Below, in pieces: positions 26,115 through 35,800 of a stretch of 64,000 nt of DNA. Where the stretch lies: positions 868,001 to 932,000 of the forward strand of contig NZ_JAXCIL010000001.1 of the NCBI RefSeq assembly GCF_034387475.1, written 5' to 3'. Source of the stretch: Pseudomonas sp. Teo4 (GTDB lineage: Bacteria; Pseudomonadota; Gammaproteobacteria; Pseudomonadales; Pseudomonadaceae). The position numbers and the translations under genes were made by a program. Each line of letters starts with the position of its first letter. Position 1 is the stretch's first letter. The notes beneath the pieces were generated by a model that was given only the letters and a program-made list of their open reading frames with translations, was not told where the DNA came from and did no database searches.

Positions 26115-26178
26115 ATCGCCGGCAAGCCGGCTCCTACAGGTAGCGCGGTGTTCTTGTAGGAGCGGTTTCGCCGACGAT
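26115..26178. repeat. REP copy with degenerate partner
   Basis: A good REP copy (26115-26140) faces a decayed inverted copy (26154-26178, with GGTTTCGCCGACGAT in place of the GC palindrome), which runs onto the last base of mrdA. It begins right after the IS3 right end, and with the upstream GTGGGAGCAACTGTCTTGTG flank matches the REP cluster at 16844. Confidence 0.75.
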
Positions 26179-28070
26179 CAGCTGTGTGGCGCCTGTTTGG
26201 CGACCGGCGCCCCGGCATACTGCGGCTTCAGATGCCCCTGGTCATCCAGCAGGTACGCATCCATCACTTCCCGCACCACTGGCCCTGCGACCCGGCCGCC
26301 AGCTTCGCCGTTCTCGATCATCACCGCCACCACCACGCTTGGGTGATCGGCCGGGGCGAAACCGACGAACAGGGCGTTGTCGCGATGGCGCTCAAGGGTC
26401 TTGTCGCGGTTGTAGCGCTCACCTTGCTTGATCGCCACCACCTGCGCCGTGCCGCTCTTGCCGGCAATCCGATACTGCGCCCCGGCCGCCGCGGCGCGGG
26501 CGATACCGCGCGGGTCATGCATGACCATCTGCATGCCCTGGTTGACCTGGTCCCAGGCGTGCCGGTCGTGCAGCACGATGTCCGGCATCGGGTTCGGGTC
26601 CACTGGCGTGTCACCGCCCACGGTCATGGCCAGGTGCGGGCGGTGCCACACACCTTTGCTGGCCAGCAGGCTGGTGGCCTGGGCCAGCTGCAGCGGGGTC
26701 ACCTGCATGTAGCCCTGGCCGATGCCGAGAATCAGCGTCTCGCCGGGGAACCAGGCCTGGCGGCGGGTCGCGCGTTTCCACTGTTGTGACGGCATCAGGC
26801 CGGGCGCTTCCTCGAACATGTCCAGCGACACCTTCTGGCCCAGGCCGAATTCGGCCATGTAATCGTGCAGACGGTCGATGCCGAGCTTGTGCGCCAGGTC
26901 GTAGAAGTAAGTGTCGTTGGAACGCATGATGGCGGTGTACATGTCCACCCAGCCGTCGCCGCTGTGGTTCCAGTTGCGGTATTTGTGGTCGTAGTTGGGC
27001 AGTTCGTAGTAGCCGGGGTCGAACACCCGGCTGCCTGGGGTGATCACGCCACTGTCGAGACCGGCGATGGCCACTTCCGGCTTGACCGTCGAGCCCGGTG
27101 CGTAGAGGCCGCGCAGCACACGGTTGAACAGTGGGCGGTCGATCGAATCGCGCAGGGCGGCATACTGCTTGAAGCTGATGCCTTTGACGAACAGATTGGG
27201 GTCGAAGCTCGGGTTGCTGACCATCGCCAGCACGTCGCCATTGGCCGGGTCCAGCACCACCACGGCCCCACGTCGATCGCCCAGGGCTTTCTCGGCGGCC
27301 AACTGCAGGTGGGCGTCCAGGCTCAGGATAATGTCCTTGCCGGGGATCGGGTCCTGGTGGTTGAGCACCCGCATCACGCGGCCCTGGGCGTTGGTCTCGA
27401 CCTCTTCGTAACCGACGTGGCCATGCAACTGGCTTTCGTAGAAGTGCTCGATGCCCGTCTTGCCGATCGACTGGGTGCCCCGGTATTCGGTGCTGTCGAG
27501 GGTCTTGGCTTCTTTTTCGTTGATGCGCCCGACGTAGCCCACCGAGTGGGCGAAGTGCTCGGCCAGGGGGTATTCGCGGATGAACTGCGGTTCCACCTCA
27601 AGGCCCGGCAGGCGGAACTGGTTGACCGCCACCAGGGCGATCTGCTCTTCGCTCAGGCCCACCATCAGGGTCACGGGTTCGAAAGGCTTGCGGCCACGGC
27701 GCAGGTCCTTGTCGAACTGCTTGCGGTCATCTTCGGGCAGGCTCAGCACCTGGGCCAGGGTATCGAGCACCTTGGCCGAATCGCCGGCTCGCTCGCGGGT
27801 CATGGTCAGGTCGAAACTGGGCTTGTTGTCGGCCAGCACCACGCCGTTGCGGTCGTAGATCAGCCCGCGTTCGGGGGCGATGGGCAGCACATGCACGCGG
27901 TTGTTTTCCGAAACGGCGGTCTGCTGGTCATGCTGCACCACTTGAAGCACATAGAGCCGACCCACCAGCACGGCCACCAGGCTGCAGACCAGGACGGCGC
28001 AGGCAAGCAGCCGGCGGTTGACCAGGTGCTTTTCCTTTTCGTGGTCCTTCAGAGGTATGGGCTGGGGCAT
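26178..28070 (-). CDS. mrdA: penicillin-binding protein 2, stand-alone paralogue
   Basis: The start at 28070 (MPQPIPLKDHEKEKHLVNRR) gives 630 residues, the PBP2 length; the frame stays open to 28151. It has a short cytoplasmic tail, one membrane anchor (LLACAVLVCSLVAVLVGRLY), the pedestal domain, and the transpeptidase domain with Ser327 in GSTVKP and KSGTAQV. PBP2 builds peptidoglycan with RodA during elongation. The usual mrdA lies beside rodA and lipoprotein genes; none is here, so this is probably a second copy. In the P. putida group two mrdA copies are known. Confidence 0.9.
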   Translation of the reverse strand: MPQPIPLKDHEKEKHLVNRRLLACAVLVCSLVAVLVGRLYVLQVVQHDQQTAVSENNRVHVLPIAPERGLIYDRNGVVLADNKPSFDLTMTRERAGDSAKVLDTLAQVLSLPEDDRKQFDKDLRRGRKPFEPVTLMVGLSEEQIALVAVNQFRLPGLEVEPQFIREYPLAEHFAHSVGYVGRINEKEAKTLDSTEYRGTQSIGKTGIEHFYESQLHGHVGYEEVETNAQGRVMRVLNHQDPIPGKDIILSLDAHLQLAAEKALGDRRGAVVVLDPANGDVLAMVSNPSFDPNLFVKGISFKQYAALRDSIDRPLFNRVLRGLYAPGSTVKPEVAIAGLDSGVITPGSRVFDPGYYELPNYDHKYRNWNHSGDGWVDMYTAIMRSNDTYFYDLAHKLGIDRLHDYMAEFGLGQKVSLDMFEEAPGLMPSQQWKRATRRQAWFPGETLILGIGQGYMQVTPLQLAQATSLLASKGVWHRPHLAMTVGGDTPVDPNPMPDIVLHDRHAWDQVNQGMQMVMHDPRGIARAAAAGAQYRIAGKSGTAQVVAIKQGERYNRDKTLERHRDNALFVGFAPADHPSVVVAVMIENGEAGGRVAGPVVREVMDAYLLDDQGHLKPQYAGAPVAKQAPHS

Positions 28071-28538
28071 GGGCTTGGCTGTCGGGTCTCTGGCGATATG
28101 CAAGATCGCGGGGCAGGCACGCAACGGCAGGTTCGGCGCAGCCGCTGACAAGCGGTTTCCCTGCCAAGGCGGACCTGCCCCGCGATGGGCGGGCGATGCT
28201 ACGCAAGGTCGCCGAACGCCTCAAGGCACCGTGAATGCGGCATGGGCCAGGAAAAGCCGCTTGCCCCCGTTGTCAGTGCCTTCATGACGAACATGAAGAT
28301 TCCTTCATGCGACTGGTGGGCATGGAAAAGGGGGCACCTGCAACAAGGTATTTCGACCGAATCATGATCTGCAACAGCATTTTTCAACCAACCCATCACT
28401 AGACTGGCAGTTCCAACCCAGCAGCCGACGCCCCAGCAACCCATGCGTTTCCCTGTCGGGTTGATCGTCGCGGTCATCGCGTTGGCTATGCTGACCGAGC
28501 AATCACTCAAGCTCACGTAGGAATACAAGGAGGCGAGT
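28071..28538. other. 468-bp gap between mrdA and adhP
   Basis: The divergent control region of mrdA and adhP. I see no gene, REP or clear palindrome. The stretch 28280-28400 is somewhat richer in A/T than its surroundings and could carry promoters, but no -35/-10 pair stands out. AAGGAGG at 28527-28533 is the adhP ribosome site. Confidence 0.5.
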
Positions 28539-29549
28539 ATGAAAGCTGCAGTCGTTGCCAAAGGGCAACGTGTGGAAGTGGTCGAGAAAACCTTACGGCC
28601 GTTGAAGCATGGTGAAGCGCTGTTGAAGATGCAGTGTTGTGGTGTCTGCCACACAGACCTGCACGTGAAGAACGCCGATTTCGGTGACAAGACCGGTGTA
28701 GTGCTGGGCCATGAAGGCATCGGTGTGGTCCAGGAAGTGGGCCCGGGCGTCACCTCGCTGAAAATTGGCGACCGCGCCAGCGTCGCCTGGTTCTACCAGG
28801 GCTGTGGCCACTGCGAGTACTGCAACAGCGGTAACGAAACCTTGTGCCGCGAAGTGAAGAACTCGGGCTACACCGTCGATGGCGGCATGGCCGAGGAATG
28901 CATCGTGGTGGCCGACTACGCGGTGAAGGTACCGGACGGGCTGGACTCCGCTGCTGCGAGCAGTGTCACTTGTGCTGGCGTCACCACCTACAAAGCCGTG
29001 AAGATTTCCAACATTCGCCCTGGGCAGTGGATTGCCATCTACGGCCTCGGCGGGTTGGGCAACCTGGCTCTGCAATATGCGAAGAACGTCTTCAATGCCA
29101 GGGTCATTGCCGTGGACATCAACGATGACCAGCTGGCATTTGCCCGGGAAATGGGGGCAGACCTGGTGGTCAACTCGCTCAAGCAAGATGCCGCGAAGAT
29201 CATCCAGGAGAAAACCGGTGGCGCGCATGCCGCCGTGGTCACGGCCGTGGCGAAGTCGGCATTCAACTCGGCAGTGGATGCACTGCGTGCCGGTGGGCGC
29301 CTGGTGGCGGTCGGTCTGCCGACGGCCAGCATGGACCTCAACATCCCCCGGTTGGTGCTTGATGGTATCGAAGTGGTCGGCTCGCTGGTCGGCACCCGCC
29401 AGGACCTGCAAGAGGCCTTCGAGTTTGCCGCGCAAGGCAAGGTGGTTCCGAAGGTGGCCCTGCGCCGCATCGAAGAGATCAACGAGATTTTCGAGGAGAT
29501 GGAGCAAGGCAGAATCACCGGGCGCATGGTGATCGACTTCAGCAAGTAA
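28539..29549 (+). CDS. adhP: zinc-dependent alcohol dehydrogenase AdhP
   Basis: 336 residues, the AdhP length, with AAGGAGG five bases before the ATG. Catalytic zinc ligands lie in [11 protein letters not shown] (Cys, His) and GHEGIG; the structural zinc loop has the four cysteines of [16 protein letters not shown]. The NAD-binding motif is [16 protein letters not shown]. It oxidises short primary alcohols (ethanol/propanol) or reduces the aldehydes. It is monocistronic and is followed by a strong intrinsic terminator. Confidence 0.95.
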   Translation: MKAAVVAKGQRVEVVEKTLRPLKHGEALLKMQCCGVCHTDLHVKNADFGDKTGVVLGHEGIGVVQEVGPGVTSLKIGDRASVAWFYQGCGHCEYCNSGNETLCREVKNSGYTVDGGMAEECIVVADYAVKVPDGLDSAAASSVTCAGVTTYKAVKISNIRPGQWIAIYGLGGLGNLALQYAKNVFNARVIAVDINDDQLAFAREMGADLVVNSLKQDAAKIIQEKTGGAHAAVVTAVAKSAFNSAVDALRAGGRLVAVGLPTASMDLNIPRLVLDGIEVVGSLVGTRQDLQEAFEFAAQGKVVPKVALRRIEEINEIFEEMEQGRITGRMVIDFSK

Positions 29550-29562
29550 GGCGTAAGAAACA

Positions 29563-29606
29563 GGGGCCAGGCCAGTTCAGTGCTGCCGATGTGGCCCCTT
29601 TTTTTT
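29563..29606 (+). terminator. intrinsic terminator of adhP
   Basis: GGGGCCA (29563-29569) pairs with TGGCCCC (29592-29598), with further pairing inside the 22-nt loop, followed by eight T residues. It separates adhP from the Tc toxin locus. From here to the TcA start (about 260 bp) the sequence is more A/T-rich and should hold the Tc promoter. Confidence 0.9.
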
Positions 29607-29867
29607 GCGTTTGGGAATGGCATCGGGGCTGTTGGGCGGTTGAACGTACGATGGCCAAATTGATCAGCAAGGAGCATTTAACTTCCTTGGGAGATGTTTC
29701 CTGCCCAGCAGTTGTACTAGGTTTCTAAAACATCGTTATCAACTAACTTCGCCGCAGTTGAATGGGCTGACCAGTTCAATTGTTTCTCACTGTGCGTGCC
29801 GGCTGACCAGTAGTGGCGGGGCCGCAGAGTGAGGGTTTTCTCTATCGGAAATTACCTTGCGGCGAGA

Positions 29868-32800
29868 ATGGTTGATATGCAGAAGCATCATGAAATATAT
29901 GAATCGCTTATTGAGAAAGTTGGTGGTGAAACGGTTGCCTGCCTCGGCAAGCTGTCTGTGGATGAACTGCGCGAGCATCTGGATGAGTCAATAGACGAAC
30001 ACGAAGCGCAGGTCATCCATGATGAACTTCGCAAGGCCTGTGATCAGGAGTTGCTTGACACCAAGAATGCCATGATCCGAACGTCGCCCCTGGCACCGGA
30101 TTTCATGCGGACCAACGAGGTGGTGGAAGAGATTGCGCAGGCTCGTCTGGACGTCGATGAGCTTCCCGCGCTGGACGAGAATTGGCAACAGCCACGTGCA
30201 CAGCAGTTCAGCGCCCCAGGCAATGTGGCTTCGATGTTCTCTCCAGCGGCGTATCTGTCGGAGCTGTATCAGCAGGCAAAGGGCCTGTACCCCGCGGGAA
30301 ATCCATGGCATATCGATCGCCGGCGCCCGGATTTGCAGCAACTGCTGCTCAGCCAGGAAAACCTGGATACGCCGGTCAGTTCCCTGAGCCTGTCCAATGA
30401 CATCTTGAGCAGTCGTGTACGCGACGTACTAGCACCGCCGGCGGGCCCTGCACTGAGCGATGATGAGTTGCTTGCAGCGTTGTCCAACGACGTGGGTACC
30501 TGTGGTACGCCCTATCACCACCACCAGAACCGCCTGCGCCAGGCGTTCGCCCAGAACGACCCGGATTTTTCGCAGCTGTTGGCGGCGCCGCAGTTCGCCA
30601 AACACCTGAATGAGACCGTGCAGCAGTACCTTCGTTATGATATTTCGCCGGCCTTGCGCGCGTTGCTGGTTGACCAGATCGACGAGAACAATGCGCAAGC
30701 GAAGTTTGAACACTACTTCCCGGGTGTGACACCCGAGTTGATGATGCAGCCCGAGCGACTGCGCAGCTGGTTTGGCCTGTCGGATACAGAACTGCAAGGT
30801 TTCATGGGCGTTCTGGATGGCGGTGAATATCAGGAAGGTCGACTGCTGAAGCGTGTGGGAGACGAAGTCGTCGAATTTACGCTTGGTGCACCATCTGGCT
30901 TTATCAACTATGTTCGCCTGTTTCCGATGGAGGGCGATACCTGGAAACTTTCATTCAACTTGAAAGTTGGTCGTGTGCATCGCTTTGATATCAGTGATGT
31001 GTTTTCCTTGCGACTACGGGTGCACCATTTTGGCGTGGAGGAGATAGCGGCCAATACGGAATACAGTCATGAATTCGAGTGGAAGAATGTACCTGAAAAC
31101 TTTACCCTGGCTACCTATTGGAGCACCCACAACACGACTGGAACGAAAGGGCACAGGTATTCATTCCAGGGCACCTGCAAGCGATATTCAATGGCAGCTT
31201 ACCTGCTTGTGCTGAACAAGGTCGTGCGCCTCTACAAAGCCACTGGATTGTCGCAGCGGGCGTTGCTGGACAGCCTGCTGGGTGTCGATCTCATGCGTTC
31301 CGACGATCAAATGCTGGCCGCCTTTTCCCGCACAGCGCAGTTGGTGGAACACTACGGAGTCGACCACGAAACGGCACTGCTGATGTCAAAGGGGCTGCTG
31401 TCGCAGATGGCCGGCTCCGACCAGAAAAGCCAGTTCGACCGCCTATTCAATGACCCGCCTCTGGTCGATGGAGGAATGAGCCCAAGCGGCGAGCGCTTGT
31501 ATCTGCATCCGAGCAAAGCTGAGCATCATGCGGCTATCAAGGCAAGCCTCAAGCGTGCTTGCCGCACGGATGATGAAGGTTTGTTCGAGCTTGCACAGCT
31601 CATGAGCGGGTCGTCATTGGACATGGTTGGTATTCACGCCAGCCTGTCTCAGTTGTCGGGGCTTTACACCCTGAGCTTGTGGGCCCGCCATCACGGCCTG
31701 ATGCCTGGCGAGTTGCGCCAGTTGCTGCAGATGATGGGTGTACCCGCTGCACTGCATGCACAGAAAGCCCACGTCTGGCAGCAATGGTTGACGAAACTGC
31801 GCGCGGTGAGTGGCTGGCTGAGCGAGCATGGCTGGACCGTGCAGGACCTGCAGCTGATGACCCGTGATGTTGCGGCGATCCCGGAAAGCACGGAGATCGG
31901 CAACCTGCTCAACGACCTCAAGTTCGCGTTGAAAGGTACGCAGCCCGCATCGGCGTGGACAACACAAGATCTGATGCGGGTGCTCTCGCCATTGATCGCG
32001 TCGGCGTTCAACCTCAGTGGCGATGCACTGGCGCAGGCGCTGCTGTCGTGGGCTGATCGGGTGAAGCCCGGGGGGCTTTCGTTGCTGCAGGTAAACGAAC
32101 ACTTGCGCATGCAGGTGCTTTCGGGGCCGCAGCATCGTGCTGTAGTCGACTTTAGCTATGGCTTGGCGCAGATGGCGATGATTGCCCATGCCTGCGGCGT
32201 GACCGGGGACATGCTGCAGCTGTGCGTCGACCAACCGCAGCTGTTGCTGAAGGTAGACGCAGGTGGTGTCGCCGAGTTGGCGCGTGATGCCAGGACGATC
32301 ATGGCGCTGCGCGATTTCAGTGATTGGTTCAAAAGGCTACCGGACCAGACAGGTAGCGGCGGTGCGTTGCTCGGTGCGTTGAAAACGGGCAACGGCGTAT
32401 CGTTGGCCCAATTGTCGATGACCACCGGGTATCCCCAACCTGTCCTGGAGCAGGCGGCCAAAAATGCCCATGCCAAGGGTGACCTGCAAGAACAGCAGGC
32501 CCTGCACAACTGGCAGGAAATCGAGGTGATCTCGCAATGGGTGAGCTTGGCCAACGCCTATGGCGTGATGCCCGATTCGCTGGCAGCGTTGCTGGCACTG
32601 GATACGGACTGGGCAACCTGGCGGCAAGTCGCGGATGCTTTTCAAGCGGCGCTCGAGCCATCGCAGGAACAAAGCGTGCATGCCGCTACGCAGCAACCGC
32701 TGAGCCGGGCATTGGTGGGCGTGCTGGGCGCACGGCAGAACTTCACGGTCGATGGGCTGAACCAGCACCTGTTGCTCGATGCCCTGAACTCGGAGCAGGT

Positions 32801-35800
32801 CATGGCCAGTCGTGTCGGCGAAGCCATCGGCGCCCTGCAGCAGTTCATTCACCGTACCTTGTCGGCGCCTGAAGACCCCCGCGCTTTAAACCACGGGGCG
32901 TTGAGCCGCTCGTTCTTCCGGGAATGGGCCCGCTGGAACGCCAGCTATGCCAATTGGGCCGCCGCGCAGATGTTGGTGTACTACCCCGAGAACTACATCG
33001 ATCCCACGGTCCGCTTAGGGCAAACCCAGGCAATGGACGATATGTTGCAGGCCCTGGGGCAGGCACAGATCAACAACGATACCGTGGGCGATGCCTTCCA
33101 CGGCTACCTTGCGGCGTTCGAGGAAGTGGCCAACCTGGAGACGATCAGTGGCTACCATGACACCCGCAATGCCGATTTGGGTAAATCCTGGTTTATCGGG
33201 CGCAGCCGCGACCAGCTTCACCAGTATTGGTGGCGAACCGTGGACGAAGCCAAGCGCAACACCAATGGCGTGCTGCCCGCCAATGCCTGGAGCGCCTGGA
33301 CGAAGATCGATCTGGTCCCCAAAGCGCAGGGACGCCTGATACGCCCCGTGGTGTTCCGAGGTCGCTTGCACCTGGGCTGGGTCGAGCGCCAGGAGCAAAT
33401 CCTGACGCGTGATGGCCAGGGGAAGCCGCAAGCGTGGCAACTTGACTGGTTGTTCAAACTTGCCTGGTTGCGCTATGACGGCAAATGGAGTGCGCCAATC
33501 GAGTTTCCGCTGGCCATCAGTGACCTGGGTGATGTGGCGCTGGATAACCTTTCGCTGTTTCTGGCTGCCTGGCCGGCACACGACAGCCTGATACTGAGTG
33601 TCTACGATCGCACCAAGTCCAGCGTTTCCGAGGTCTCGACCTTCGCTGGCCTGCAGATTTTCGAGAATTTCAGCAGCCGTCCCCTGAGCCATGTCGCATC
33701 GTATCTTCGGCCTGTCCAACACTGGCTGGACACTTCTGGCAGGACCGGCATGTGCGCGGACTTCGAAGAGTCGCAGCGGCCGCTGGCCGAGAACCGGATG
33801 CAAGTCGCAGCGGGGTCTCGGGTACCCGAACGGTTCAAAAAGTTTGAAACAAGTCTCATCGAGGCCAAGGTTGTCCATGTATCGGGGGATCAGTACAGCC
33901 TGTCTTTGAATGCCCAATTGTTGGTGGAGGCTTGGCAGCCTAGGGTGCCCAACAGGTGGGTTGGAGAACTCACCAAACGGTACCCAGCTCTTGCCTCGGA
34001 AGCGCGCGCTGTAAATGGGTTGCTACGCAGTTCAGAAGGTGCGTTTCTGGTGCGCAAGGAGGGCAACCAGTTTTGGGGGTATCTGTGCGTTAGCTATGCA
34101 CGCATGTTCGCCGTGTACAACCAGGTTGCAGGCAGAATCGTTCGCGTCGGTGACTGGGTCGACGCCCCGGACATGGAAAGTTTTGTGCATGTTCAAACCG
34201 AGTCTGGCAACGCCATGATGGGGCGTTTCAAGATCCGGACCGGAAACTATCCTTTGACGCTCATGTATCTCGCTTTAGATGAGCAAATCTCCAGTTCGAA
34301 CACTAGACGTCTTTCCAAAATGAGCGTGATCGATCTGCTGAACAGCTCGGCGCTGCAGGACACTCTCATTCCTAGCCAATACGCGAATCTGTTGGGCAAG
34401 GTCCATGGCAACGATGTGAGGTGCCGCATATACAGTGTGGATGGCACTCGCTCTTCAAGCACACACAAGTATTATGGGGTGTACGATCTGGCGAAGGCGC
34501 CACAGAAAGTGCAATTCATCACCACCGCCAACGTGGGAAATCTGAGTCAGTGGCAGACGGCCAAAGAAGCCTATCACCGAATAGAGTTCCAATTCGGTAC
34601 TGGAAATGTCCGCAGCTTCACCGTCAAGGTCTACAGGGATGCCGATGCCCTCAAAACCGCTATCATCGGCACCAACGATGAGGGCGCCCAATATCTGGCC
34701 AGCAGGGGGCACATCAGTCGGCTCAACACCTTGTTCGCCCGGGAACTGACGGTAAAGGCCGTCTCCGGTATCGACAACATTCTCAACTACAGCACCCAAC
34801 AGATACCTGAGCCGAAACTTGGCAACCTGGTGCGTCTTACCCTTCCTGCGTACAAACCTGAATATCACGGCCCGCAACCGTGGGCCAAGGTCTGGCTCGC
34901 CACTTCGGCCAACACGCGCACCCTGCTATGGTCGGGAGAGCTCAGCCACGGTGGCAAGGTATTCGCTGACGTGATGCTCGAACCGGGCAAAGAGTATAAC
35001 GACCAGCCGTACTTCCATCTGGAAACGGAATACCACGCCAGGTATAACCGAGCCGTGCACGGCCATAGCATCATGATCAACAGCAGCACGCTGACGATCC
35101 ATCGCGATTCGAATGTGCCAACCCAGGGCAAGCTGTCCAAGGACAATGTCGACAGTGTTCAGGCCTTCAGCGACAACGCCAATAACGAGATGGACTTCAC
35201 AGGCGCTAACGCTCTGTATTTCTGGGAGTTGTTCTACTACACCCCAATGATGGTCATGCAGCGTTTTCTCCAGGAGGAGCGTTTCGATCTCGCCGAGCAA
35301 TGGTTGAAGTATGTGTTCAACCCCGCGGGTTATTCCACGGATGGACGGATGTGGAACGTGCGGCCATTGCAGGAGGACAGCGGTTGGAATGACGACCCGT
35401 TGCAGGTGCTCGACCCGGACGCGATAGCCCAGAACGATCCGATGCACTACAAGTACAATGTCGTCATGCGCCTGCTGGACATCTACATCGGGCGCGGCGA
35501 TGCGGCCTACCGCAAGCTGGAGCGCGATAGCCTGAGTGAAGCCAGGGTCTGGTACCAACGTGCCGTGGGCCTGCTGGGCGATGCGCCTTGGACGCCGCCG
35601 GCCAATAGCTGGGATGAGCCGATGCTGGCGCAGGCTGGCATTCCTGGAAAATCCAGATTCCTGCCGGAGGCCAACCGCGTGCTGCTGGGTTACTGGGACA
35701 CATTGCGCATCCGCCAGTACAACCTGCGCCACAACCTGACACTCGACGGCCAGCCGCTGAGCTTGCCGCTGTACGCAACACCCGCCGACCCTCGAAGCTT

